Of a stretch of DNA of 64,000 nucleotides, positions 1 through 9,149 are shown piece after piece. Source of the stretch: Endozoicomonas montiporae CL-33 (lineage in GTDB: Bacteria > Pseudomonadota > Gammaproteobacteria > Pseudomonadales > Endozoicomonadaceae). The stretch is taken from positions 5,221,215 through 5,285,214 of the forward strand of contig NZ_CP013251.1 of assembly GCF_001583435.1 (NCBI RefSeq). The letters are read 5' to 3'. A program made the translations under genes and the position numbers. The notes below the pieces were generated by a model. That model had not been told where the DNA came from, did not search any database, and saw nothing but the letters and a program-made list of their open reading frames with translations. Within the stretch, counting starts at the first letter, position 1. Each line of letters begins with the position of its first letter.

Positions 1-90
1 CAACATAAAGAAGGGTAAAACACTTCGGTGAATAACTCTACACCCTGTACAAACCGCCTGAACAAGGCTTTTCAGCCATTGTTCATCAGG

Positions 91-685
91 TTATCCAACG
101 AGTTATCCACAACCTCTTAAGGGATTATTGCTCCATCATTTTTCCCACCAGCATAATCATGGTCAACTCTGTTGTGCAGATTTTCTGTAGCTCCTGCTGG
201 GTCTCCAGAGTCATCTCGGACAACTTCTTATTCTGCACGCTCTGGTCGTGCCACTTCCCCTGTTCCATATCATCGGGATAACTGTTCAACAGCTTCTGGT
301 GCAGACCATCCTGCTTATTACAAAGAACATTCAACATCACTATCAGCACAGGAGGCACGTCCCCTGACAGGGTTCTCAGGTTAATATAAGTCCAGTACAG
401 CCGGGCAATTCTTCGGGTGCTGTCACGCAGACAAAGTAGACACAGGTAAGCTTCTTCTTGATGGCTCATGCGGTTGTCCTTTTGTTTGGGAAGCTTGTTA
501 AGTATTGAAATGACTAATACTCAAGTCGCTTCTATTCCATGGCCCGGAGAATGACCTGACCCGAAAAATCAGGCTGGTTATTCCACTCTAACACGGCCTT
601 TCAAAAGATGAACAACATCGATCAGAAAAACTTATCCACTTATTCACAAAATAACCGGTTAACCCTCTGAATGACCTGTGGATAA
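91..685. promoter_or_regulatory. Cluster of DnaA-box-like 9-mers
   Basis: Two exact matches to the DnaA box TTATCCACA are present: 103-111 on the plus strand and 677-685 as its reverse complement TGTGGATAA. Near matches lie at 91-99 (TTATCCAAC), 632-640 (TTATCCACT) and 640-648 (TTATTCACA). They flank the small gene at 125-469. No dnaA, dnaN, gidA or AT-rich unwinding repeats are visible, so this is a possible DnaA-binding cluster rather than a demonstrated origin. Function is inferred only from the motifs. Confidence 0.4.
125..469 (-). CDS. Hypothetical protein, 114 aa
   Basis: I do not recognise this protein. It is a soluble-looking 114-residue product, Leu/Met-rich with three Cys in the first 50 residues and a polar middle, ending in a hydrophobic Met-rich tail (TELTMIMLVGKMMEQ). 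No signal peptide or known motif is seen. The start is an ATG at 469. It stands alone between two groups of DnaA-box-like motifs and upstream, on the same strand, is the end of ybbP (735). The long uninterrupted frame supports a gene, but an overlapping plus-strand ORF makes this less certain. Confidence 0.5.
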   Translation of the reverse strand: MSHQEEAYLCLLCLRDSTRRIARLYWTYINLRTLSGDVPPVLIVMLNVLCNKQDGLHQKLLNSYPDDMEQGKWHDQSVQNKKLSEMTLETQQELQKICTTELTMIMLVGKMMEQ

Positions 686-734
686 TGTTTCTGACAGTGC
701 TTTCCAGAGCGCTCGCGTAACAACTGTTTAAAAT

Positions 735-3224
735 TCATACAGAATTCAACACAGCCATTGGAGACTGCCGTACAACGCGCCGAACCCCCAGCCAACCAGC
801 CAGGCCAATCAGCCCACCACCTGCCAGAGGCAAAACAATCCACAGCCACACAGCTGGCTGCCAGCTCATTCTGAACACATACCTCTGCAGCCACCAGTTA
901 CATAACTCCGTTCCTGCGACCGCAATCAGACCCGAAAGAAATCCCAATACAACAAACTCACCCACCTGCAGTCGCAATAGTTGCTGCCGGGTTCCGCCAA
1001 GAGAACGAATCAGGGCGCCTTCGTGCAGGCGTGCATCCAGACTGGACTCAATAGCCGATGCCGTCACTAGCAACCCTGCCAGCAACAAAGCAAACAGCAT
1101 ACCTTCAACAGCCAGTATTGATTGCCGAACCATTCCCTGCACCTGACTGATAATGGCGTCCAGATCCAGCAACGTTACTGTTGGAAAGCCACGCACAAAC
1201 TCATTCAACAACAGTCGTTTTTGTGGTGGCAAATAAAAACTGCTCAACCAGCTGGCTGGTAATCCTGCCAACGTACTTTCCGGAAACATCATATAAAAAT
1301 TCGGCTGAAAGGATTCCCAGTCAGCCCTGCGCAGGCTGGTGATGGTAGCGTTCACCTCCCGGCCAGAAATAGCGAAAGTCAGCCTGTCACCCAGCTTAAC
1401 CCCAAGGTGCTCAACAATACTCATTTCCACTGACAGTTCAGACTCACCGTTTTTCTGCCACCACTGACCGTCAACCAACTGATTGCTTTCTGGAAATTCA
1501 TTGGCCCAGGTCAGACTCAACTCACGGTTCAGCGAGTTGTGGCTACGCTGCTCTTCTGACACGGCTTCTTTTGCAGGTATTCCATTGATGTGTGTTAAGC
1601 GCCCACGAACAATAGGGTAAAGTCTGCTGCGCTCGACCTGATGCTCTTCCAAAAAGCGACGGAAACCATCAATCTCCGAAGGTTGAACATTCAGCGCAAA
1701 ATAATTCGGCGTACCTTCCGGCAACTGCTGCTGCCAACGTTCCAGCAAATCAGTACGCAGCAGAAGCACAATGGCCATCGACATAAAAATCAGGGAAAAC
1801 GCCAGCAGTTGTGCAGTGGTCTGCCCCTGCTCCTGTGACAAACGCTTCAGCCCCAAACGCCATTGCAACGGCAAAGAATGACTACGCAGCCGTTGGTGCA
1901 CAAAGCTCAGGACAATCCTTACAGAAAAAGTAATCAGAGCCAGAACCATTGTTCCTGCCAATGTGATGCCGATTGTCATCATCAGCTGCCCCGTGTGATA
2001 CCAGAGCAACGCAATCATAGCTGCCAGAGACAGTCCGTAAACCAGCCAGGCTCTCACTGGTGCTGGCATCAAGTCACGGCGAAGCACGCGCAAAGGAGTT
2101 ACCTCCTGCAAACGAAGCAGAGGCGCAAATCCAAAGCCAATAAGCGTGATTACCCCCGTAGCACCACCCACCAGCATGGGCATGAAACTCGCTTCAGGTA
2201 ACCAGGCTGGCAGAACGCCTTTCAACAACAATAAAACACCAGCCTGCATCAGCCAGCCCAGAGCAACACCGGGAATCGCCACCAGCAACGCCACCAGCAC
2301 CAGCTCTCCAGTGAGAATCTGCATCGACAGCTTTTGTGTTGCTCCCAGACAACGCATGACAGCAATGGCATCAAAGCGTCGTTCAGCAAAACGTCTGCTG
2401 GACATGGCCACCGCAACCCCTGCCAACAAAAGAGCTGCCAGACTGCCCAATCCTAAAAACTGCCTTAGTCGTACGACAGAATTTCTTAAATCCTGCCGGT
2501 TGTCTTCTGCCAGCGTTAACCGCTCGCTGTTGTTTAGTAAAGGCTTAACCTGCTTTTGAAAGGCTTTCAGATCACGGCTTTTACCGGCAATCAGGGTTTT
2601 CCAGCTGACACGGCTACCGGGTTGAATCACATTAGTGGCTGGCACATCCGCAAGGTTAAACATCAATCGGGGAGCAAGGCTGTAAAAATTCCCTCCGCGA
2701 TCCATTTCCAGCGTAATCGTCCGGGTAATCTTCAGGGTGGTTTCACCGACATCCACCGAATCGCCAATCTCAACACCTAACAGAGAAAACAGCCTTGGCT
2801 CCAGCCAGGCTTCGCCGGGCGCAGGAATTCCCGACGCTCTTCGATCTTCAGCAAATGGCTGATCAGCAATGCGCATATGCCCACGCAGCGGATAACCATC
2901 CGGGACAGCCTTGGCTGCCACCATTTGCATTTGTTCTCCAGCCAGCACAACCGTTGGAAACTCCAGTATCCGAAGCTGTTGCACAGGCTGGACATCCAAC
3001 ACTGCCTGCGCTTTTTCAGACAACGGGCTGGAGCTGCGAATCATCATATCCGCGCCCATGACTTCCGCCACTTGTCGTCCAAGAGCCAACTGCAGTCGTT
3101 CACTGAAAATGGCGATGGCTGTGCTGACACTGACCGCCATTAATAGCGATAAGACCAGCAACCACAATTCACCCGAACGCCAGTCACGCAATAAAAACCG
3201 GAGAGACAGCCAAGTCGCTTTCAT
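735..3224 (-). CDS. ybbP: ABC transporter permease, FtsX/YbbP family
   Basis: This is a predicted inner-membrane permease of 829 aa with the FtsX/MacB-like layout. It has one N-terminal membrane segment (about residues 20-40), a large periplasmic part, a central block of helices from about 250 to 480, a second periplasmic region, and three C-terminal helices from about 700. Its length matches E. coli YbbP (about 804 aa). The start ATG overlaps the stop of the ATPase gene upstream by 4 bp, so the two are translationally coupled. The YbbAP pair next to tesA is a conserved enterobacterial-type arrangement; the substrate is not established, and a hydrophobic or lipid-linked cargo is only a guess. 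Confidence 0.9.
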   Translation of the reverse strand: MKATWLSLRFLLRDWRSGELWLLVLSLLMAVSVSTAIAIFSERLQLALGRQVAEVMGADMMIRSSSPLSEKAQAVLDVQPVQQLRILEFPTVVLAGEQMQMVAAKAVPDGYPLRGHMRIADQPFAEDRRASGIPAPGEAWLEPRLFSLLGVEIGDSVDVGETTLKITRTITLEMDRGGNFYSLAPRLMFNLADVPATNVIQPGSRVSWKTLIAGKSRDLKAFQKQVKPLLNNSERLTLAEDNRQDLRNSVVRLRQFLGLGSLAALLLAGVAVAMSSRRFAERRFDAIAVMRCLGATQKLSMQILTGELVLVALLVAIPGVALGWLMQAGVLLLLKGVLPAWLPEASFMPMLVGGATGVITLIGFGFAPLLRLQEVTPLRVLRRDLMPAPVRAWLVYGLSLAAMIALLWYHTGQLMMTIGITLAGTMVLALITFSVRIVLSFVHQRLRSHSLPLQWRLGLKRLSQEQGQTTAQLLAFSLIFMSMAIVLLLRTDLLERWQQQLPEGTPNYFALNVQPSEIDGFRRFLEEHQVERSRLYPIVRGRLTHINGIPAKEAVSEEQRSHNSLNRELSLTWANEFPESNQLVDGQWWQKNGESELSVEMSIVEHLGVKLGDRLTFAISGREVNATITSLRRADWESFQPNFYMMFPESTLAGLPASWLSSFYLPPQKRLLLNEFVRGFPTVTLLDLDAIISQVQGMVRQSILAVEGMLFALLLAGLLVTASAIESSLDARLHEGALIRSLGGTRQQLLRLQVGEFVVLGFLSGLIAVAGTELCNWWLQRYVFRMSWQPAVWLWIVLPLAGGGLIGLAGWLGVRRVVRQSPMAVLNSV

Positions 3225-3955
3225 GCCGTCACCCCAACTTTACGCTGCTCCTCAACAATCACCCCTTGGGTTAAACGAAGCACCCGATCGCAACGGGAAG
3301 CCAGCCCCATATCATGAGTCACCAGCACCAGAGTCGCCCCCCGTTCCCGGTTCACTTCAAATAACAGCTGAATAATGCTCTCACCGGTTTTTTCATCGAG
3401 ATTCCCCGTGGGTTCATCGGCAAACAAAATATCCGGATAACCTGCAAAAGCTCTGGCAATGGCGACTCGTTGCTGTTCGCCTCCTGACAGCTGTCTTGGG
3501 TAATGGTCCAGCCGCTCACTCAAACCAACCCGCTGCAAAATTGCACGACTGCTCTCAACCACCTTTTCGCTCCCCGACAACTCCAGTGGCAGCATGACAT
3601 TTTCCAAGGCTGTCAGGTTGGGTAATAGCTGAAATGATTGAAAAACAAAGCCCGTATGTCTGGCCCGTACTTTTGCCCGCTGATCTTCATCCAGCGTATC
3701 AAGACGATTTCCGGCCAGATGAACCTCTCCGCCTGTTGGCAAATCCAGACCGGCCAGAATACCCAACAAGGTTGATTTTCCTGAACCGGAAGCACCGACA
3801 ATAGCAACGGACTCACCAGACTTGATCTGAAGGTCAAGTCCGGACAGTATGGTGAGAGAACCACTCTGGGCAACAACCTGTTTTTCCAGAGCCTTGGCCA
3901 TAACAGCTGTCGTATGAGGATTCGTCAGGGAGGATGCGTTTTTGTTTTTAGTCAT
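3221..3955 (-). CDS. ybbA: ABC transporter ATP-binding protein, YbbA family
   Basis: This is the ATPase partner of the YbbP permease, of the LolD/MacB subfamily. The sequence shows a Walker A motif (GASGSGKST), the ABC signature LSGGEQQR, Walker B followed by DEPTGNLD, and a switch His in VTHD. The frame opens as far as 4039, but family alignment favours the ATG at 3955 (MTKNKN) or the one at 3901 (MAKALEK); neither has a strong Shine-Dalgarno. With the 3955 start the 5' end overlaps the divergent tesA gene by 14 bp. The stop overlaps ybbP by 4 bp, so they form an operon. Confidence 0.9.
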   Translation of the reverse strand: MTKNKNASSLTNPHTTAVMAKALEKQVVAQSGSLTILSGLDLQIKSGESVAIVGASGSGKSTLLGILAGLDLPTGGEVHLAGNRLDTLDEDQRAKVRARHTGFVFQSFQLLPNLTALENVMLPLELSGSEKVVESSRAILQRVGLSERLDHYPRQLSGGEQQRVAIARAFAGYPDILFADEPTGNLDEKTGESIIQLLFEVNRERGATLVLVTHDMGLASRCDRVLRLTQGVIVEEQRKVGVTA

Positions 3956-4577
3956 TCGTCGTTTAGCAACCAGTGTTATCGTTTTGTTCGCCCTTGTCGC
4001 ACAAGCGGCTTTTGCTTCTCCCGTCAGCCAGAAAACCATTCTGGTGTACGGAGACAGCCTGAGTGCCGCTTATGGTCTTGAAATACAACAGGGCTGGGTA
4101 TCTTTATTACAGGAAAAGCTTGATCAAACCAAGTCTGACTGGAAGGTGGTCAATCTCAGCATTAGTGGCGAAACCACTGCCGGAGGACTCAGCCGCTTAC
4201 CCGCCGCTCTAAAAGAACATCGACCGGAATTAATGTTGCTGCAGCTGGGTGCAAACGACGGCATGCGGGGAACACCACTGACATCCGTGTCCAACAATCT
4301 GGAGCAGATGATTCAGCAAGCTCAGACAGAAGATGTCGATGTTTTATTGTTTGAAATGATGATTCCTCCTAATTATGGCCCCGTCTACACTCGAAAATTT
4401 ACCCGAATTTTTCATGACCTCGGCAAAGAATATACAGTTTCTGTAGTCCCTTTCTTTCTCGACGGTGTTGCAGGACACCCGAAGCTGAATCAGCCGGATG
4501 GAATACACCCGGTGGCGAAGGCCCAGCCCATGATTTTTAACAATGTCTGGCCTCATATAAAAACAGCTATGGAATAA
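3942..4577 (+). CDS. tesA: Arylesterase / acyl-CoA thioesterase I (SGNH hydrolase)
   Basis: This periplasmic SGNH hydrolase hydrolyses acyl-thioesters, lysophospholipids and aryl esters in characterised TesA proteins. A signal peptide covers about residues 1-26 and ends in AFAS. The block I motif GDSLSAAYG carries Ser39. The GAND oxyanion motif is present, and the block V motif DGIHP supplies Asp186 and His189. The chosen start is a TTG at 3942, eight bases after the sequence GGGAGGA. The gene is divergent from ybbA-ybbP and overlaps the longer ybbA start, as the tesA/ybbA/ybbP arrangement does in E. coli. At 211 aa it has the usual length. Confidence 0.93.
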   Translation: MFLVIRRLATSVIVLFALVAQAAFASPVSQKTILVYGDSLSAAYGLEIQQGWVSLLQEKLDQTKSDWKVVNLSISGETTAGGLSRLPAALKEHRPELMLLQLGANDGMRGTPLTSVSNNLEQMIQQAQTEDVDVLLFEMMIPPNYGPVYTRKFTRIFHDLGKEYTVSVVPFFLDGVAGHPKLNQPDGIHPVAKAQPMIFNNVWPHIKTAME

Positions 4578-4792
4578 CAGTCTTTTTTAAACGCGCGTGA
4601 ACAGGCTCGATTCGCACGCGTTAATCAATAGCACAAATAGTCGCTATCAAATAACCACCCATTCGTTACCCTTTTTTCATTTTAACGTTTTATTGCTTGA
4701 TCATAATCAATTAGCCCACCGTTCAAATCGATCACAATTATTAAACACCTAAAGCGACAATCTCCTCCTGAATCTCTTTAAAAGATATTTGA
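4578..4792. other. Intergenic region tesA to GH3 gene
   Basis: This stretch holds an imperfect hairpin just after tesA, with arms AACGCG and CGCGTT at about 4590-4622. It lacks a T-tract, so a terminator role is weak. The rest is AT-rich, with a TTGATCATAATCAA palindrome near 4696 that could be a regulator site for the glycosidase gene. No gene is visible. Confidence 0.3.
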
Positions 4793-7420
4793 ATGCGTTA
4801 TTTGAAAACAATTTTAAGTCTTGCCGTCAGTGTTTCTGTCAGCAGCGCAGTAATAGCAGAAGACGTTATACGCCCTGATATTCCGTTTTATGATCATACG
4901 CTTCCCATAGAGGAACGGCTTGATGACATTACTGCCCGTCTGACTCCCGAAGAAAAAGGCCACATGATTACCCTGTGGAACCCCGGTGTACCACGCTATG
5001 GCATGAAGGCTTATATGCCAGGTGAAGCTCTGCACGGACTGGCGTCACCAAGAAACAATGCTGCCACTGTTTTTCCACAATCCATCGGTCTTGCTGCCAC
5101 CTGGGATCCGGAAGCGATGAAACGTATGGGTGATGCGGTATCCGACGAAGCCCGCGCCCAGTACCACAATGGCCCGGTAATCAGCCGGGGGCAGCGTGGC
5201 CCTCTGACCTTCTGGTCACCTGTTATTAACATTGCCCGTGATCCGCGCTGGGGGCGTACGCAGGAAGCTTATGGTGAAGACCCTTTGATCAACGGCATGA
5301 TGGCAACCGCCTATGTTCAGGGCTTGCAGGGTGATCACCCGACTTACCTGAAAACCGCAGCCGGCGCCAAACACTTTGTTGCCAATAACGAAGAACACAA
5401 TCGTTTTCACGGCAACGCCGATATTTCTGAAAAACAGCTGCGCGAGTACTACTTCCCTGCTTATAAACAAGTGGTTGAAGAAGGCAATGCCCAGATCATT
5501 ATGACCGCTTACAATGCACTTAATGGCAAACCTGCGGTCACAAATACCTGGCTGGTACGCGATGTTCTGCGTGGTGAATGGGGCTTTGACGGTTTTGTAC
5601 TCGGCGATTACGGCTCTATTTTGATGGTCACCAAAGGCTGGGGAGAACGGGGCTTCAAAGGCCATGAAATCTACGACAATTACGTTGAATCCAGTGCCGC
5701 AGTGATGAATGCCGAAACTCTGGACTTTGACAATACACGAGTATTTCGCAAAGAGCTGATCACTGCCATTGAACGGGGGATGGTGGATATTGCACAGCTG
5801 GATCGTGCTTTCCGCAACACGATTCGTGTTGGTCTGAAGCTGGGCTTCTTTGATCCCGAAGAACTGTCTCCCTGGAAAGATCTGCCGTTTGAAACTCTGA
5901 CATCATTTAAAGACCTTGCCCGGGAGCTGGCTGAAAAGTCCATGGTTCTGCTACAAAACGAACCTGTTGACGGACAACCTCTACTGCCTCTCGACAAGAG
6001 CAAACTGAAAAGCGTCGCTGTGGTTGGCCCCAACGCGGATGTTCTGAACTACGGCACTTACAGTGGCACTGCGACTGACCCGGTGACGCCTTTACAGGGT
6101 ATCCGGGATTATCTGGGCGATGATGTCGAAGTGCTCTACGTGCCGTGGACATCGGATAATGATGCGTTCAGCGATATCCCCATGGATAATATAACCACTC
6201 TGGACAGTCAGGGTCTGGGGGTATGGAATGTGGTGTACCACAACAACCCTCATGCCAGCGGCAAACCTGTCGCCAGAGAAAATGTTGCCAGCATTGACTT
6301 CGCATGGTCAGGGAAAGACAAGCCAAGCAGAAAGCTCTCCAATACCCGGTACTCGGCTACCTATACGACAACGGTTGTACCTCCACAAAGCGGCCTCTAT
6401 ACCTTTGCTGTTGATACCAAGGGAGCCGATGTTATGGTGCAGGTCAATGGCGCTCCATTGATGAGAGACCACGGCAACAATCATAAAGTTAGCCGTACAA
6501 CAACAAACCTTGAACTGGATGCCACCAAAACCTATGAAATCAGCATCATTTCGATGCGCTCGAATAATGCCGACGAACATGTTGTCAGCTTTGGCTGGAA
6601 GCTGCCCCAGGAAGACAGTGAATTTGAAGGCGGAGAGCTGGAAGTTGCTAAGCAGGCCGATGCTGTCATTGCCGTGATGGGACTGTCTGTTGAGTATGAG
6701 CGCGAAAGTATTGACCGAGCTTTTGAAGGTCTGCCACCGGAGCAAACGGATATGTTGCGAGGCGTGGTTGCAGCCAATCCAAACACTGTCGTGGTACTGC
6801 AAAGCGGTTCATCCATTGAAAGCCCCGAGCTAAAAGCGATGGCACCCGCCATTTTGCAAAGCTGGTATCCGGGCGAGCAAGGCGGTAATGCCATTGCCAA
6901 CACTCTGTTTGGTGACAATAATCCGGGTGGCAAACTGCCACTGACGTTTGTAAAAAGCTGGGACGATCTGCCTCCGTTCAATGATTATGACATCACCAAA
7001 GGGCGTACCTACCTGTATTTTGACAAAGAGCCGCTGTGGGCGTTTGGTCATGGCCTGAGCTACACAACCTTCGAAATGACCGACCTCAGCCTTAAAGAAA
7101 AGTCTGTGGCTAAAGACGACACCATCAAACTGGATGTCACCGTTAAAAATACTGGCAAACGTGCAGGTGACGAGGTGATTCAGGTGTACATCAAAGACCT
7201 CTTTGACCGTTCAGAAAAGCCCCTGCAGCGGCTGAAAGCCTTCGAGCGGGTTTCTGTAGAAGCCGGTAAATCTGAAGTGGTCAGTCTGGATATTGATGTA
7301 AATGATCTGGCTTACTGGAATGAACAAACCAGTGACTGGGCTCTGGGTGACCGCTATGAAATTCGTGTCGGTAATGCTTCTGACAACATTCTGCTGACAG
7401 AAACAGTGACCGTTCAGTGA
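4793..7420 (+). CDS. Secreted glycoside hydrolase family 3 (beta-glucosidase/xylosidase-like) with PA14 insert
   Basis: This is a GH3 exo-glycosidase of 875 aa. It has a signal peptide (about residues 1-22), the GH3 barrel with RDPRWGRTQEAYGEDP near 149-164 and the KHF...HN substrate-binding region near 193-203. The likely nucleophile is Asp272 in FVLGDYGSI. A PA14-type insert lies at roughly 470-600, the C-terminal alpha/beta sandwich domain follows, and a fibronectin-III-like domain closes the protein. The ordering resembles plant-polysaccharide beta-xylosidases and beta-glucosidases; the PA14 domain usually shapes access to the active site. The exact sugar cannot be read from sequence. No transporter or polysaccharide-utilisation neighbours are present. 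The gene stands alone, with upstream AAAAGATA as a weak ribosome site. Confidence 0.9.
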   Translation: MRYLKTILSLAVSVSVSSAVIAEDVIRPDIPFYDHTLPIEERLDDITARLTPEEKGHMITLWNPGVPRYGMKAYMPGEALHGLASPRNNAATVFPQSIGLAATWDPEAMKRMGDAVSDEARAQYHNGPVISRGQRGPLTFWSPVINIARDPRWGRTQEAYGEDPLINGMMATAYVQGLQGDHPTYLKTAAGAKHFVANNEEHNRFHGNADISEKQLREYYFPAYKQVVEEGNAQIIMTAYNALNGKPAVTNTWLVRDVLRGEWGFDGFVLGDYGSILMVTKGWGERGFKGHEIYDNYVESSAAVMNAETLDFDNTRVFRKELITAIERGMVDIAQLDRAFRNTIRVGLKLGFFDPEELSPWKDLPFETLTSFKDLARELAEKSMVLLQNEPVDGQPLLPLDKSKLKSVAVVGPNADVLNYGTYSGTATDPVTPLQGIRDYLGDDVEVLYVPWTSDNDAFSDIPMDNITTLDSQGLGVWNVVYHNNPHASGKPVARENVASIDFAWSGKDKPSRKLSNTRYSATYTTTVVPPQSGLYTFAVDTKGADVMVQVNGAPLMRDHGNNHKVSRTTTNLELDATKTYEISIISMRSNNADEHVVSFGWKLPQEDSEFEGGELEVAKQADAVIAVMGLSVEYERESIDRAFEGLPPEQTDMLRGVVAANPNTVVVLQSGSSIESPELKAMAPAILQSWYPGEQGGNAIANTLFGDNNPGGKLPLTFVKSWDDLPPFNDYDITKGRTYLYFDKEPLWAFGHGLSYTTFEMTDLSLKEKSVAKDDTIKLDVTVKNTGKRAGDEVIQVYIKDLFDRSEKPLQRLKAFERVSVEAGKSEVVSLDIDVNDLAYWNEQTSDWALGDRYEIRVGNASDNILLTETVTVQ

Positions 7421-7443
7421 TCCATATAAATACTTAAATTAAT

Positions 7444-8502
7444 TTACAGTGGTCGAACTGTTTCCCGGATTCGACCACTGTTCACCTGCTCCAAAAACTC
7501 GTCCCCCAGACGCTGGCTTTCCTGAATCACAACCTTCCAGTATCGAACCCGTTCCTCGTAAGACAAATTCACAAAATCATTGCGATCCGGAATTTTGCCG
7601 TAAGGAAGCTTTGCCACAAATTCATCAGACGGTGACACCATAACAAGGTTTTCGCTATTCACTGCTGAAGGTTTACGCCATTTGATGCCTTTATCGAACC
7701 AGCCGGGTATTCGGTGACCATAGAAGTGCGGATAGAGCACCAGTTTGTCATTACCAGCAAAGCGGGTATCAAAGTGGTAATCCGTTACACCACCATCCCG
7801 ATAAACACCACTGGGTGCCCCAGAAATACCCTCAACACCTTCCATCACCATGGGAATGGAGCCTGAAGCCAGAATCGCCTCTGCCAGATTCGCTTCCGAT
7901 AACTCGACCCGATCCGTTGGCAGGTCACTCATGGTATGAAAAGGTGATGTTACGCCCGGGGTATAAAACAGTGTTCGGGTAAAAAATAATCCCAACGTTT
8001 TGCGACTGGCGGCATTTGCCAGTGCTGCCATGGCCAGACCAGTCATCAATGACCCTTTTCGGCTGCTTTTGCCTAACCCGCGACTGCGTACAGCAATCAG
8101 GTTATAACGCATGACACTGTTATCGAGAATGCCTTTTGCATGACTGCCAATAATTTCTTTTATCAACAGACGACATTTAGAGGTGATTTCTTCCGGCGTC
8201 GGGTTATCCGAATACTGTGTCAGCAGATAACCCTGCTCAAACCGTTCATGAGCACTCAGTGCATCTGGGTGGGCATAGCAGGCAAAGCGCCAACTCCCTG
8301 CCGACGTACCCAGCAGGTGCAACGGTTCTTTACGATCTTTGAAGTACTCTCCGATTAACGCCTTATCCAGCCCTGTGAGCACAAACCATTTTGGCCCGCC
8401 TGAAGCCCCCGGCATCACTTCTATACTGCTCTGGGGCAGACCTTCATCCCTGACACGGGCAAGCGCTGCAGGCCCCGCTTTGATATCCAGTATCGACGAC
8501 AT
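7444..8502 (-). CDS. Patatin-like phospholipase family protein
   Basis: This is a predicted acyl hydrolase with the patatin Ser-Asp dyad. The nucleophile elbow GTSAG contains Ser67, preceded by a glycine-rich GASGG oxyanion loop at 32-36. The catalytic Asp is Asp236 in YRDGGVTD. It has no signal peptide, so a cytosolic or membrane-peripheral location is likely. At 352 aa it is a single-domain member. Its ATG directly follows the stop of the upstream thioesterase gene with no gap, so the two are cotranscribed and probably work on related acyl substrates. Substrate is inference. Confidence 0.88.
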   Translation of the reverse strand: MSSILDIKAGPAALARVRDEGLPQSSIEVMPGASGGPKWFVLTGLDKALIGEYFKDRKEPLHLLGTSAGSWRFACYAHPDALSAHERFEQGYLLTQYSDNPTPEEITSKCRLLIKEIIGSHAKGILDNSVMRYNLIAVRSRGLGKSSRKGSLMTGLAMAALANAASRKTLGLFFTRTLFYTPGVTSPFHTMSDLPTDRVELSEANLAEAILASGSIPMVMEGVEGISGAPSGVYRDGGVTDYHFDTRFAGNDKLVLYPHFYGHRIPGWFDKGIKWRKPSAVNSENLVMVSPSDEFVAKLPYGKIPDRNDFVNLSYEERVRYWKVVIQESQRLGDEFLEQVNSGRIRETVRPL

Positions 8503-8895
8503 TTACTCTTCCAGATGTTCCAGCAGTTTTACACGAACTTCGTCAGGTATAGGGGCTGCTTTTTCAGCGGCATAATCATAGTGAATCAGAATCGCCTTAC
8601 CCCTTGCGCATAACGCTTCGGACTGCCATGCCTCATGGTGAATATACATTGAAGAATTACCCACCTTTTCCAGCCAGGTTCTCAGTTCTACGTCCTTGCC
8701 AAACCGCAGCTGTTTCAGAAACTCTACTTCAATGCGGGCAATGATAAGCTGCCATTTTTGCAAATCCATTTCAGGGTTAAACAAATAGAAGATCGGCTCT
8801 CTGGCTTTTTCAAACCAGACCGGTAAGACCGTGTTGTTGATATGACCAAGGGCATCGGTCTCGCAAAAGCGGGGAGTGAGAGTCTGGGCAAACAT
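8503..8895 (-). CDS. Acyl-CoA thioesterase, 4HBT (YbgC/FcbC-like) family
   Basis: This is a 130-aa single hot-dog fold thioesterase. The N-terminal motif RFCETDALGHINN, with Asp14 and the His/Asn that follow, is the hallmark of the 4-hydroxybenzoyl-CoA thioesterase family. The central helix FEKAREPIF and the later strand RIEVEFLKQLRFGKDVELRT fit the fold. Its neighbour downstream is the patatin-like lipase, with which it forms a tight two-gene unit, so a role in acyl-chain release from CoA is likely. The exact acyl substrate is unknown. Confidence 0.88.
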   Translation of the reverse strand: MFAQTLTPRFCETDALGHINNTVLPVWFEKAREPIFYLFNPEMDLQKWQLIIARIEVEFLKQLRFGKDVELRTWLEKVGNSSMYIHHEAWQSEALCARGKAILIHYDYAAEKAAPIPDEVRVKLLEHLEE

Positions 8896-8982
8896 CGTTG
8901 TACTTATTCTGTGTTGAAAACCAGAGACATTATTGTCGCATTAACTGAAGTTCTCAATGCAGCATCCCAATTTCATCTTCTA

Positions 8983-9144
8983 AGAAGCTGTTCATGATCT
9001 TTTGAGGAAAGCGAAAATGGTGAGAAATTGTTGCTGTTTTTTGATCTCATGAGGCGCGTAGTGGTGCTACGCAACGAATGAGATCAAAAAGCAGGGGCAA
9101 TTTATCAACATTTGCAGCCCTCAATAAGATCGTGAACAGCTTCT
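8983..9144. repeat. Fold-back (MITE-like) element, 162 bp
   Basis: The two ends are imperfect inverted copies: AGAAGCTGTTCATGATCTT on the left and its counterpart ending GATCGTGAACAGCTTCT on the right. The inner arms TTTTTTGATCTCAT and ATGAGATCAAAAA are also inverted, closing on the loop region GCGTAGTGGTGCTACGC. The whole unit can fold into one long hairpin. It has no coding capacity and lies directly beside the target duplication of the IS at 9150, which suggests a non-autonomous transposable element. No parent transposase is recognised in this window. Confidence 0.65.
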
Positions 9145-9149
9145 AAATA

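Noticed and set aside
91..685. Chromosomal replication origin (oriC)
   Set aside because: DnaA-box-like sites are present, but no dnaA/dnaN/gid genes, AT-rich 13-mers or other origin features are seen.
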